DNA from: Geobacter sp. AOG1
GTDB lineage: Bacteria > Desulfobacterota > Desulfuromonadia > Geobacterales > Geobacteraceae
NCBI RefSeq assembly: GCF_019972315.1
Contig: NZ_BLIZ01000001.1
Coordinates: 1,562,513 to 1,626,512, forward strand
Direction of reading: 5' to 3'
DNA length: 64,000 nucleotides
Positions 54,201 to 61,860 of the stretch are shown one piece after another (positions within the stretch are counted from its first letter, which is position 1; every line of letters starts with the position of its first letter). Position numbers and translations under genes: made by a program. The notes below the pieces were generated by a model. It did not search any database, had not been told where the DNA came from, and saw only the letters and a list, made by a program, of their open reading frames with translations.

Positions 54201-57138
54201 GAAGCCGCGGCGTCAGCTGGGACATGAGGCTGGTGCGAATGCCGTTTATGGGGTTGATAAGGACGGTCCCCGGGCTGGGGGAGAGGATGCCTTCCTTTTC
54301 CTTGCTCGTTGTGTCGTCCTGCACCTCCGCCGGTTCCGTGGCAACCGGCGCTTTTTTCTCCGCCGGTGGCGGTTGGGGGACAGTGGCGGGAGCGCTTGCC
54401 ACCGGGATCGACCTGGTTCCGCTCTGCTCCCTGGCCATTTCCACGCGGGTCATATCGATGATCCGCTGGGCCTGAACCCGGATTTCCACCCGCCGGTTGA
54501 GCGCCCGTCCTTCTTCGGTGTTGTTGTCGGCGATGGGGACGGAGTCCCCCTTCCCCTCGACGGTAAGGCTGGAGGGGGGGAGGTGGAGGGCTTCAATGAG
54601 ATGGCGGCCGACGCTCTTGGCCCGGGCCAGGGAGAGGGCGCGGTTATCCTTGTGGCTATGGCGGTTGCGCGGGGCAATCCGTACATTGTCCGTATGCCCC
54701 GTAACGGTGATTTCAGTGACACGCAGGACCAGCATCAACCGGGCCAGCTCATCGAGCTGCGTCTTGTCGTCGTCGGTCAGTTTGGCGCTCAAGACGGGGA
54801 AATGGGATTGCAGGACGAAGTTCGACAGTGAAATCCGCTTTACGTCAGCCACCTGGCGGAGGAGGGTTTCCGCCGGAGGGGTTGCCAGTCCGGCGGCCGT
54901 CGGGGAGTCGAAGGTAAGAACGGCTCTGGTCGGCAGTTCCCCCGGTTGTGTCTGGGGTGGGATAGTGGCCGTGAAGCTTACTTTCCGTTTCCAGTCGCCG
55001 GGCTGGTTATCAAGGGGATAGGAGATGGCAGTGCCGTTTATGGCAGGATCTGCAATCACGGTATTCCCCAGCCTGCTGCTTCCCGGTTGATAGATTACCC
55101 CTTCGGGGAGCTGGATGTTCAGCCTGAGATTGCTGACCGCAACGGGCCCCCCCTGCAGCAGTGCCTGGTATGCAACGGTTGACCCCTGGAGGGTGCTCGT
55201 CAGTTCGAGGGTAACATCACCCTTTTGTGGGGCCATCTCCGGCGTGGGGCGGCGTTCTTCCATGGGGGCAGGGGCTGCCGTGATCGCCAACGGGAAGTCG
55301 ACGCGCCACATGGTCCCTCCCTGCAGATCAACGAACTGTGAAAAGGCCCGTCCGGCAAAGCGGCTGTTCTCTTCACAGGGAATCGCCTGGTAGCCGTCCG
55401 GAAGTGAGTCGATATCGAGCTGGACCACATGAGTTCCCGGCTTGACCCCCTCGAAGTGGAACATCCCCCGGTTGTCCGTGTCAACGAAGGTCCCGTCCTC
55501 CAGATAGATCCTTACTCCGCCAAGTCCCTTGTCGCCGGCTACCGAACGGGACTCGCCGCAGCTTCCGACGAAAACCCGCCCCATGAGCAGACTTCGGCTG
55601 GACATGAAGTCGCTGGTCACCTGGACGGTAGCCGTTGCGGTATTGGATGTGGATCCGGCGCTGCTGGCTGCAGCGGCCTGGTTGGTGGCGTTGCCGGATA
55701 CCGCACCGGCGGAAACCGCAGCCACATACCGAACCCTTGCGGTTGTTGCCGCCGCGAGGTTTCCAATCGGGAAGGTAAGGGTGCGTCCGTCGGCGGAAAT
55801 GGCCGGATCGGGGGCGGCCAGATCGTTGACCTTCGCAGAGCCCCGCTGATAACGGAAACCGACAGGTAGTCGATCCGTGACAGTCACGCCGGGAGCTCCC
55901 GCCTTGGCGCTGGTGTTCTGGACGCTCACTTCATAGGGGAGGAAATCCCCCACGGCAACGACGGACTTGCCCGCGGATTTCTGCACCCAGAGATCCGTGG
56001 CGAAGGGGTCGACCGGTACGTCGATACGCAGGGCCGGCCCGGGGTTGATGACGAACGTCTCTCCCCGCGATGCCGTTCCCAGGGCGTAGGGTGCCCCCGG
56101 CAACTGCTGGAGCGCCGCCTCGGGAACCGTCGAGGGGACGATATATCCGGCGGGGGGGGTTACCTGTAACTGGTACGTGCCAGGACCGACGAAGGGGAAA
56201 CGGTAGCTGCCGGGGGCGAAGGCGTATACCTTGCCCGAACTGTCGGTGGCTGTAGCTCCGGTAGTCACCGTTGCCGGGAAGCTGCTTGTTCCGTCGTCGC
56301 CAAGCACGGTTGCCTGTCTGCCGGTGCCCACATCGATGATGGTTACCGTTGCGCCGTTGACCGGTTCGCCCGTCTGGCTGTTGAATACGACACCGAGGGG
56401 GTCCACCAGGATTCCCGAAGCGGACGAGTCGGTACCGTCCACGGTATCGGTGTAACTTCCCTTTATCTGGCTCCCCTGGTGTACGCTGAGCGCTCCGGAA
56501 TAGGGGGGGGATGCCGTTGACGTCGATGGGATGTAACCGACGAAGACGCCGGTATCGGGGTCCGTCTCGGTCAGGCGGAGGACTTCCACGTCGCCGGTCA
56601 TGGGATCGTTCAGGGTGACGAGGACGGTCTCCCTCGCGGTCCGGTCGAGATTCTGGTCCAGGTCGGTGAGACGCACGAAGACAGGCTCACCGCTGTGAAA
56701 TACCGTTGCAGTCGCCAGTGGCACCGGTTTGCTCAGGTCGATGGGGGTGGCGGACCCAACGGGAACCGGCGCAGGCAGATTGACGAACGGTGCGGCCGGG
56801 TCGCTGCCGGACCGGTATGCGGTTGTGGCAACATTCACGAGGGATGCCCCGGCGAGAGACGGGGCATACGCAAGGAATTCCAGGGATGAGTGGGTGCGTA
56901 TTACCACCGTGACGGTTGCGGATGCATAAAGGGGTGGTAATTCAAAGCTTGATACCCTGGTCGTGTCGACGACCTTGTCCCCCTGGACGGGGGTGAGCGC
57001 CCGGGCGGGAGACGCGAAGAACAGTAACGGAAGGACCGCCAGGAACAGGAGGGATAGAAGATTGGTGTGTGCAGGACGTCTGCTATGGTCTGTTTCCGGA
57101 CGCAGGAAGAGGTGTGCCGGCTGCATGACCGCACGCAT
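51241..57138 (-). CDS. 1965-aa outer-membrane protein: DUF11, Cna-B/carboxypeptidase-like, OmpA and beta-rich domains
   Basis: The N-terminus has a long basic head and a signal-like segment (LLSLLFLAVLPLLFFASPARA). In order: strands with RTHSSLEFLAYAPS; a SGEPVFVRLTDLDQNLD domain; Ile/Val-rich carboxypeptidase-like modules (GEPVNGATVTIIDVGTG); a DUF11 domain (VQKSAGKSVVAVGDFLPYEV); an SdrD-B-like module (GGVRIYLEDGTFVDTDNRG); an OmpA-type peptidoglycan domain at about residues 800-900 (ITVTGHTDNVRI, NRRVEIRV); then about 700 residues of beta-strand pattern (ALFGDFDTGL to FVRFRFKF) consistent with a large barrel. The chosen ATG 57138 has AGGGGACAGG upstream. It probably anchors or exports the DUF11 proteins of the operon. 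Confidence 0.8.
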   Translation of the reverse strand: MRAVMQPAHLFLRPETDHSRRPAHTNLLSLLFLAVLPLLFFASPARALTPVQGDKVVDTTRVSSFELPPLYASATVTVVIRTHSSLEFLAYAPSLAGASLVNVATTAYRSGSDPAAPFVNLPAPVPVGSATPIDLSKPVPLATATVFHSGEPVFVRLTDLDQNLDRTARETVLVTLNDPMTGDVEVLRLTETDPDTGVFVGYIPSTSTASPPYSGALSVHQGSQIKGSYTDTVDGTDSSASGILVDPLGVVFNSQTGEPVNGATVTIIDVGTGRQATVLGDDGTSSFPATVTTGATATDSSGKVYAFAPGSYRFPFVGPGTYQLQVTPPAGYIVPSTVPEAALQQLPGAPYALGTASRGETFVINPGPALRIDVPVDPFATDLWVQKSAGKSVVAVGDFLPYEVSVQNTSAKAGAPGVTVTDRLPVGFRYQRGSAKVNDLAAPDPAISADGRTLTFPIGNLAAATTARVRYVAAVSAGAVSGNATNQAAAASSAGSTSNTATATVQVTSDFMSSRSLLMGRVFVGSCGESRSVAGDKGLGGVRIYLEDGTFVDTDNRGMFHFEGVKPGTHVVQLDIDSLPDGYQAIPCEENSRFAGRAFSQFVDLQGGTMWRVDFPLAITAAPAPMEERRPTPEMAPQKGDVTLELTSTLQGSTVAYQALLQGGPVAVSNLRLNIQLPEGVIYQPGSSRLGNTVIADPAINGTAISYPLDNQPGDWKRKVSFTATIPPQTQPGELPTRAVLTFDSPTAAGLATPPAETLLRQVADVKRISLSNFVLQSHFPVLSAKLTDDDKTQLDELARLMLVLRVTEITVTGHTDNVRIAPRNRHSHKDNRALSLARAKSVGRHLIEALHLPPSSLTVEGKGDSVPIADNNTEEGRALNRRVEIRVQAQRIIDMTRVEMAREQSGTRSIPVASAPATVPQPPPAEKKAPVATEPAEVQDDTTSKEKEGILSPSPGTVLINPINGIRTSLMSQLTPRLLIDGKEVSADRIGYTMKDKKSGKTIYSYVGVNFGDQGEHTLQFQGMDPFGNARFNQTITVIRSGQVASLRLKSAEGNIADGKTPVKLQIELLDANGTPIPAATDLEIQNGTLKPMKKEGEMPEPKVGMTEQVHVDEKGNILFQPVNSSGLYRVTLGYNNAKLGTETYVKPLLRDWILVGLAEGTAGYNAVSGHMENFTTAGGDENFYDDGRLAFYAKGKIKGEWLLTAAYDTRKSNSTTGSNGLFQTIDPNAYYPLYGDASKQQYDAASSRKLYLKLERDQFSALFGDFDTGLTVTELSRYSRSMTGVKTEFQGRNVELNAFGSKTGQSYVKDELRGDGTSGMYHLTRTNIVLNSDKIRIEIRDRFHGETVLKSRDMGRFTDYSIDYDTGTIFFKEPVANRDDNFNPVYIVVEYETLNTGAESYTYGGRAGVKLFDQKLKAGFTYIHEGEVSGKGNSYGLDTTVKLGASTTLKGEMARTETSYGGPSRDGNAYLAELAHRSPLLDARVYFRELEPGFGLGQQQASESGTRKAGVDAAYKLTDRITLGGQAYRQENLVTGLKRDVIEGKTAYSDGQYTANLGVRHASDQMADGTTNSSNQLTMGGSWLTLNKRLTLRAEHDQSIGSNNNVDFPTRTTFGADFKLIEAATIFAQQEFTSGTTSKTNTTRVGVKATPWEGGTVNSTVEQDLAENSDRLFALFGLRQTVKLTDKWSVDGGVERSQTIKNAYTFKLDTPPVSGSSASGDNFTAVSVGTNYREKNWNWDGRIEVRSAESEERWGGTTSFVGEPTEGLGWSTRFQFYNSNATTLTKTSGDLRLGLAYRPRLTRWIVLDRLDLLYDRQRGGTFTMDNRRIVNNLNANFKPNGRTQISLQYGTKYVREAIDGRDYSGYTDLMGIEGRYDLTKDWDIGLRGSLLHTWNTSQFTYSTGASIGYNIVQNAWISLGYNIVGFTDKDFSAADYTARGPFVRFRFKFDQNSVKDAISWLNR

Positions 57139-57282
57139 CCTGTCCCCTGCGGAGTGTCTTTCCGCGGGTCGGCTGCCGAATTCATCGGCCCGGCGCTTAC
57201 GCCGTATGTCCGACCAGATGCATTTCAAACCAACGGTACCTCGGTTTTAGCCATTGCCGGAGCAATGGTTAGTGGAAAAGGT

Positions 57283-57316
57283 GGTGGACGGGGAGAGAAT
57301 TCTCTCCCCGTCCACC
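57283..57316 (-). terminator. 34-bp perfect palindrome after the 392-aa DUF11 gene
   Basis: GGTGGACGGGGAGAGAA and its exact complement form a 17-bp perfect dyad followed by ACCACCTTTTCC. It lies between two genes of the cluster, so it could terminate part of the transcripts and tune the amounts of the small and large proteins. Confidence 0.7.
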
Positions 57317-57330
57317 CGGGTCAGCCCAGG

Positions 57331-58509
57331 TCAGTTGATTTTGACCTGGAAGAACAGCTGTACGGCGTTTGCGGCTCCCGGAATGACGGTCCCCACGTTG
57401 TAGGTCGCGGTGCCGGCAGTGTAGTCGTAACCGTCGCCGTCACCGTTGGTGTCGGTCAGCGCGGTCGGAGCCGCAGCGTAGGTTGTGGCTGCGCCTGTCG
57501 CCTTCTTGGCGGTGCCTGCCTGGTAGGTGGTGAAGATGGTCATTGGATCGGTGATGACCACGCTGGTGGCGTTACTGCTGCCGTTGTTAGTTACAGTGAT
57601 CCGGTAGGTCAGGGTGGCGCCCGGAGCGGCGTTGGGAATACCGGCGGGGAAGGTGGCGCCGCCGTCGATGGAGACCTCCTTGGTGACGCTGAGGCGCGGG
57701 GCCTGAACGGTGGTAATGGTCAGGTCAACGGGGGTGGCGGGTTGGGCGTTGGCCGCATCCCGTGCACTGACGTTGACATTGACGAAGCCGTCGGCGGCTC
57801 CACTCAGGGTGCCGGGGGTGACGGTCAGTGAGAAGGAGCCCCGCTGGCCTATCTGGGTGCCGGCGGGAATTGCTCCACTGGCAGTACCGTTGCCGTTGAC
57901 GGTTATGGTGGATGTTCCCACCCCGCCATTGTCCACGATGGAGGCGACGGTATAGGCCTGGCCGAGGATCACGATCGTCTGGCCGACGGCAATGCCGTTG
58001 ATAGCGCCGCTTGCCGGTGTGTCGTCGCTCGGGACGGTTATGGCGTACGTTCCTGCTGCGGGGATTCCGCCGGCCGGGATGGCGATGGCGACGCTCGATG
58101 CGCCGAGGGTGATGGACGCCGGAACTGTCGCATTCGAGCCGGAGATGCCGGATTGCGAAGCGATAGCTGACGTCAGGTTGTAAGTATCCAGGCCGTTGGC
58201 GTTGGATGTGAGGTAGTAGGTGTAGACTGCGTTGGTACCAACGACCGTATTCTGGTCGGCCGGCGCGCTCAGGGTCGGCGTAGATGCAACCAACGTGACT
58301 TTGACGTCGGAGGTTGCGGTGATATCCGCCTGGGGTACCCCTGCGGCGTTATTGTACTTGACGGTGGCAGTGTTGCGGATAATGGCAGTGGCTGCAGTGT
58401 TGGCTTCGGCTGACGGCGGAGCGCCGATGCCCGCTACCAGCCACAGTGCCAAGGCGCCCAGGAACAGGCGGCCGGCAACGGCGAAGCGTGGTGAAATCCG
58501 TGGTTTCAT
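57331..58509 (-). CDS. exported DUF11-type surface protein (392 aa)
   Basis: The start at 58509 has AAAAGGAGATCACC upstream. Signal MKPRISPRFAVAGRLFLGALALWLVAGIGA..., cleaved near SAEANTA. The mature protein is built of beta-strand domains: ATSDVKVTLVASTPTLSAP, GTNAVYTYYLTSNANGLDTY, then a DUF11 domain opening SVTKEVSIDGGATFPAG with TLTYRITVTNNGSSNAT. It ends VQLFFQVKIN, a terminal strand shared in pattern with the other two DUF11 proteins. It is Ala/Thr/Gly-rich with almost no Cys. It is the second gene of the locus. Confidence 0.8.
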   Translation of the reverse strand: MKPRISPRFAVAGRLFLGALALWLVAGIGAPPSAEANTAATAIIRNTATVKYNNAAGVPQADITATSDVKVTLVASTPTLSAPADQNTVVGTNAVYTYYLTSNANGLDTYNLTSAIASQSGISGSNATVPASITLGASSVAIAIPAGGIPAAGTYAITVPSDDTPASGAINGIAVGQTIVILGQAYTVASIVDNGGVGTSTITVNGNGTASGAIPAGTQIGQRGSFSLTVTPGTLSGAADGFVNVNVSARDAANAQPATPVDLTITTVQAPRLSVTKEVSIDGGATFPAGIPNAAPGATLTYRITVTNNGSSNATSVVITDPMTIFTTYQAGTAKKATGAATTYAAAPTALTDTNGDGDGYDYTAGTATYNVGTVIPGAANAVQLFFQVKIN

Positions 58510-58746
58510 GGTGATCTCCTTTTCTATCCTGCTTTTGATGTAATGATTGATCGAAATGTTACCTGCCGTGTCGCTCGGAGGCGATGGCCTGATCTCCGGC
58601 CCGGCACGGGGGTGTCGCCGGTTGCCGGGTGGCGGTTTGGCTTGGTTTGGAAAGCTACTGCGGGAAATCGGGTCGTAAGTTGGTAGGTTCATATTGTTCC
58701 TCCATAATGATGGTTAGCTCTATGGAAAGGTCATGCTTCTCTGTGT

Positions 58747-59241
58747 CTATTTCACCTTTACCTGGAAGCCGAGTTTGCCGCTCCCCTTGGAGGGGATGGT
58801 CTTGATGGTCCAGCGAATGTGGGTATATTCCTCCGGCGAGGCGATGCGCTGATCAAGCTTGCCCGTCGGGAGCTTTACCTCGTAAGTGAGGAGACTTGGT
58901 TTTTTGAAGGTTTTTCCGTCGTCGATGGAGAAGCTGATGTCTGCTCCCTGGCCGGTAGCACTGCCGGGGAGATAGACCGTTCCTGCCGGGATCGGGTTGT
59001 CCACCACGGCGTTGGTTGCGCTTTCGTCGCCGGTATTGGCGTAGGTCAGGGTGTAGAAGAGGATTTCACCCGGAGTTGCGTTGGTGGCTGCAATCTTCTT
59101 GGTGGTTTTCTGGCCGTTCTGGAGAGTTACGACCTCTTTTCCCGTCTGGATGGCGATGGTCACCTGGGGTTTGGCCAGTGCCACCGTGGCTGTCAGGATG
59201 ACGGTTAACATGAGTGCTGCTTTAATGGCCTGCTGTTTCAT
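58747..59241 (-). CDS. small exported DUF11-type protein (164 aa)
   Basis: The start at 59241 has an ideal AAAGGAGG. Signal MKQQAIKAALMLTVILTATVALAK, then a single DUF11 domain with ATPGEILFYTLTYANTGDES, NPIPAGTVYLPGSATGQG and ISFSIDDGKTFKKP, ending KLGFQVKVK. One whole-protein DUF11 unit of this size suits a polymerising subunit or a minor cap. It is the first gene of the minus-strand cluster, and the 237-bp gap before the next gene separates it from the 392-aa protein. Confidence 0.82.
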   Translation of the reverse strand: MKQQAIKAALMLTVILTATVALAKPQVTIAIQTGKEVVTLQNGQKTTKKIAATNATPGEILFYTLTYANTGDESATNAVVDNPIPAGTVYLPGSATGQGADISFSIDDGKTFKKPSLLTYEVKLPTGKLDQRIASPEEYTHIRWTIKTIPSKGSGKLGFQVKVK

Positions 59242-59952
59242 ACGAACCTCCTTTAATGTTGCTGGTGTGAAGACAATGAGCGCTCCGTGGTAGAGGTGGA
59301 CCAACCACCGCTGGTTCACAGACCGGCTGGGAGTTGTGACGTTATTTAACGGAATTGTTGACGAATTAAGGCGACCCACATCACTTTCCTTCATCATCTA
59401 AACACAAGTGGCCGAAATTGGGCGCAGATATCCCGTCGATTTGGGGAGGGGCATTCTGCGCTCTTCGGCGATTTGGCCCGCATCCAGTGCGGACCCGTAA
59501 ATTCTGCGGTATCAGGTTGCCCTGAACAGGCACAATGGATGAGTGCTTTTAATTATTATTACACAGCAGTATTTGTGCCAGAAATATATCTCTATGGTTC
59601 TTTTTGCGTTGAGGAAATGGTGAAAATCCGAAACAAGACGACCAATACTATCCTAAATATCCGAAGGTGTAATAAAATTGTTTTTTTATAACATCGGTTC
59701 AGTAGGGAAATCAAGGGTAAATTATATAAAATTTCCGAAGGTTAGCGATAGTGGACCGGTGTTTCGGCGTTGAGTTATAGATAGGGGTTTGAGATAGTTA
59801 CAGGATGTGATTCCGTGAAATAGCGGATTAAGCTATATTTTTATGAGATTTTTTAGAAAACGGATTGTCTCTGCCCGATGTGTCGGCGGTATGAAAAATC
59901 AGAAATGGAGCGGTTTTGCAGATTCACAAGGGGGGCACAAAGTGCACTGCGC
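59242..59952. other. AT-rich regulatory/intergenic region upstream of the DUF11 cluster
   Basis: 711 bp without a supported gene. From about 59540 to 59880 it is clearly AT-richer than the rest of the window. It contains two copies of TCCGAAGGT (near 59660 and 59738). A 72-codon ORF (59473-59691) has no ribosome site and odd composition, so I do not call it. The cluster's promoter should lie in 59242-59400, but I could not fix it. Confidence 0.5.
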
Positions 59953-59986
59953 AAAAAAAGCCCCGCGGCAAACCGCGGGGCTTTTT
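59953..59986 (-). terminator. rho-independent terminator of the CoA-transferase gene
   Basis: GCCCCGCGG (59960-59968) pairs with CCGCGGGGC (59973-59981), flanked by A and T runs. Confidence 0.9.
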
Positions 59987-60010
59987 GCAATGCAGGTGGG
60001 ACGCAGGCCT

Positions 60011-61597
60011 CTATTCGCAGAGGTCGAGCTTGACGTCCCAGTTCTTGACCTTCATGGTGCCGTTCTGCGCCAGGTTGAGGTGCATCTTGAAGGCGCGATC
60101 CCACAGTTGGGGTTCGTGGCCGATTCCCTTGGCCAGGGTGTCCTTCAGGGCCATCTGGTAGTAATCGGTGAGGATCGGTTTGTAGTCCGGATGGGCGCAC
60201 TTCTCGATGATCTTCAGGGCACGGTCGCGCGGGCAGAGGCCACGGAGGTCGGCCAGACCCTGCTCGGTAACGACGCAATCCAGGTCATGCTCGGTGTGGT
60301 CGATGTGTGAGCAGTGCGGCACCACGCAGGAGATTCCGTTCGGGTCGGTCTTGGACGGACGGCTCGACGGGGTGTGCATGATCTTCAGGTAGCCGTTGCG
60401 CAGGAAGTCGCCGGAACCGCCGAGGCCGTTGATCATTCGTGTTCCGCCGACCAGGGTAGAGTTGGCGTGGGCGTACATGTCGATCTCCACCGGTGTGTTC
60501 ATGGCGATGCACCCGAGGCGGCGGATCGGCTCAGGCGCGTTGGAAATGGAGAGCGGACGGAGAACGATCTTGTCGAAATACTTTTCCCAGTTTTCGAAGA
60601 AGCGCGGGAAGCCCGGGGTCTCGGAGAGGGACAGGGAGCAGGAGGAAGCACAGAGCAGGTTACCGCCGTCGAAGAAGTCGAGCATGGTGTCCTGGAGCAC
60701 TTCGGTGTAAACCGACAGGTTGCGGAAGGGACCTTTGGCTAGACCGCCGATGACGGCGTTGGCGATGGAACCGACGCCCGACTGCAGCGGCAGCAGGTTC
60801 TCGGGGAGACGACCCATCTTGATCTCGTGGGAGAAGAACTCCATGATGTGGCCGGCAATGGCCTCGGAGGTGTCATCCTGCTCGGCAAATGCACGCCCTT
60901 TGTCGCGGAGCTTGGACTCGACAATAGCCACGATCCTGTCGGGATCGCAGGGGACGTACGGAGTGCCGATGCGGGTGTCGGCCTCAGTGATCAGGAACGG
61001 CGCGCGGCGGGGCGGCTTCTGCTGCATATGGATGTCGTGCATCCCCTCGAAGGAGGGCTGGCCGGTGTTCACCTCGATGATGATCTTGTCGCAGAGGTGG
61101 AGTGCCTCGGCAATGATGCCGCAGGAGGTGGTCAGGGCCAGGCCGCAGTCCTCGGTGATTGCCGAGACTTCGACGATGCCGATGTCGTAGCGGCCGTTGC
61201 CGGTGTAGAAGCCGTAGCCGGCGTCCTGGGCGAAGTGGCCGAGGTGCTTGTCACCCATCCGGATGCGGCCGGCGTTGATACCGGCGGCGATGTTCTTGCC
61301 GGTCTGGTATGGCCAGCGGCGGTCGATCATGTCCAAGGTCGCCCAGCGGTCCTCGGTTTCGGCCCCGACGGAGGCGCCGATGAACAGGTTGAACTTCCAC
61401 TGGCCCTGGAGGTTGTTGGCCTCGACATGGTTGGCCAGGGCGATGGGCACCATCTTCGGGTAGCCGGCCGGAGTGAAGCCGGACCACATAAGGTCCTGGC
61501 CAGGCTGGAAGAACTTAATGCAGTCTTCAGCCTTGCATACCTTGCTGAGCAGGGACTTGCGACGAATGCGGCTTTCCAGTGTACCGAATTCAGACAT
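60011..61597 (-). CDS. succinyl-CoA:acetate CoA-transferase (Cat1/Ato type)
   Basis: A 528-aa acetyl-CoA hydrolase/transferase-family enzyme. In Geobacter the Ato enzyme activates acetate with succinyl-CoA, so that the TCA cycle runs without succinyl-CoA synthetase. Visible features are the CoA-binding LFIGASVGAETEDRW, SAITEDCGLALTTSCG, the QSGVGSIANAVIGGL loop and LSVYTEVLQD, whose Glu 299 fits the catalytic position. HANSTLVGGTRMINGLGGSGDF lies near the C-terminus. ATG 61597 has ACAGGAGGTAG upstream. A strong promoter with paired motifs precedes it. An acetyl-CoA hydrolase is the alternative. Confidence 0.9.
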   Translation of the reverse strand: MSEFGTLESRIRRKSLLSKVCKAEDCIKFFQPGQDLMWSGFTPAGYPKMVPIALANHVEANNLQGQWKFNLFIGASVGAETEDRWATLDMIDRRWPYQTGKNIAAGINAGRIRMGDKHLGHFAQDAGYGFYTGNGRYDIGIVEVSAITEDCGLALTTSCGIIAEALHLCDKIIIEVNTGQPSFEGMHDIHMQQKPPRRAPFLITEADTRIGTPYVPCDPDRIVAIVESKLRDKGRAFAEQDDTSEAIAGHIMEFFSHEIKMGRLPENLLPLQSGVGSIANAVIGGLAKGPFRNLSVYTEVLQDTMLDFFDGGNLLCASSCSLSLSETPGFPRFFENWEKYFDKIVLRPLSISNAPEPIRRLGCIAMNTPVEIDMYAHANSTLVGGTRMINGLGGSGDFLRNGYLKIMHTPSSRPSKTDPNGISCVVPHCSHIDHTEHDLDCVVTEQGLADLRGLCPRDRALKIIEKCAHPDYKPILTDYYQMALKDTLAKGIGHEPQLWDRAFKMHLNLAQNGTMKVKNWDVKLDLCE

Positions 61598-61702
61598 CTT
61601 TCTACCTCCTGTTGGTGTGATGTATACAAGCCTAGATCCGTAATGAATCTTTGCCTTCGAAACCTGCGATGCAGCTGCCTGTACCGCAGCATGCAATATT
61701 AA

Positions 61703-61764
61703 AGTGTATTCTGTATACGGGAAAAGTAGAACCGGATTTTACTTTAGTGTATTCCTGGAGTCAA
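61703..61764 (-). promoter_or_regulatory. promoter and paired operator-like repeats of the CoA-transferase gene
   Basis: Minus strand: TTGACT (61764-61759), 17 bp, then TAAAAT (61741-61736). GAATACACT occurs in the spacer (61754-61746) and again at 61711-61703, past the start point. The copies are 43 bp apart, about four helical turns, which suits a cooperatively binding repressor. GTATAC occurs beside the second copy and at 61623. Confidence 0.6.
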
Positions 61765-61860
61765 GCTTAAAATAAATTAAAGTAAGCCCACAGTAAATAT
61801 CTCTGGAGGGAACCCTGCAATTTGGGTGACGAATCTGAGACGAAGCTGGAAAATCGACCG

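Noticed and set aside
53101-54831. A 576-codon plus-strand ORF opposite the giant outer-membrane protein gene
   Set aside because: It is a GC-driven mirror frame of a real gene: no ribosome site, Val/Gly/Glu-rich low-information sequence and no domain. The minus frame has clear OmpA and DUF11 domains.
59473-59691. 72-codon ORF in the AT-rich spacer
   Set aside because: No Shine-Dalgarno, low-complexity end (IRRCNKIVFL) and no signs of coding constraint visible.
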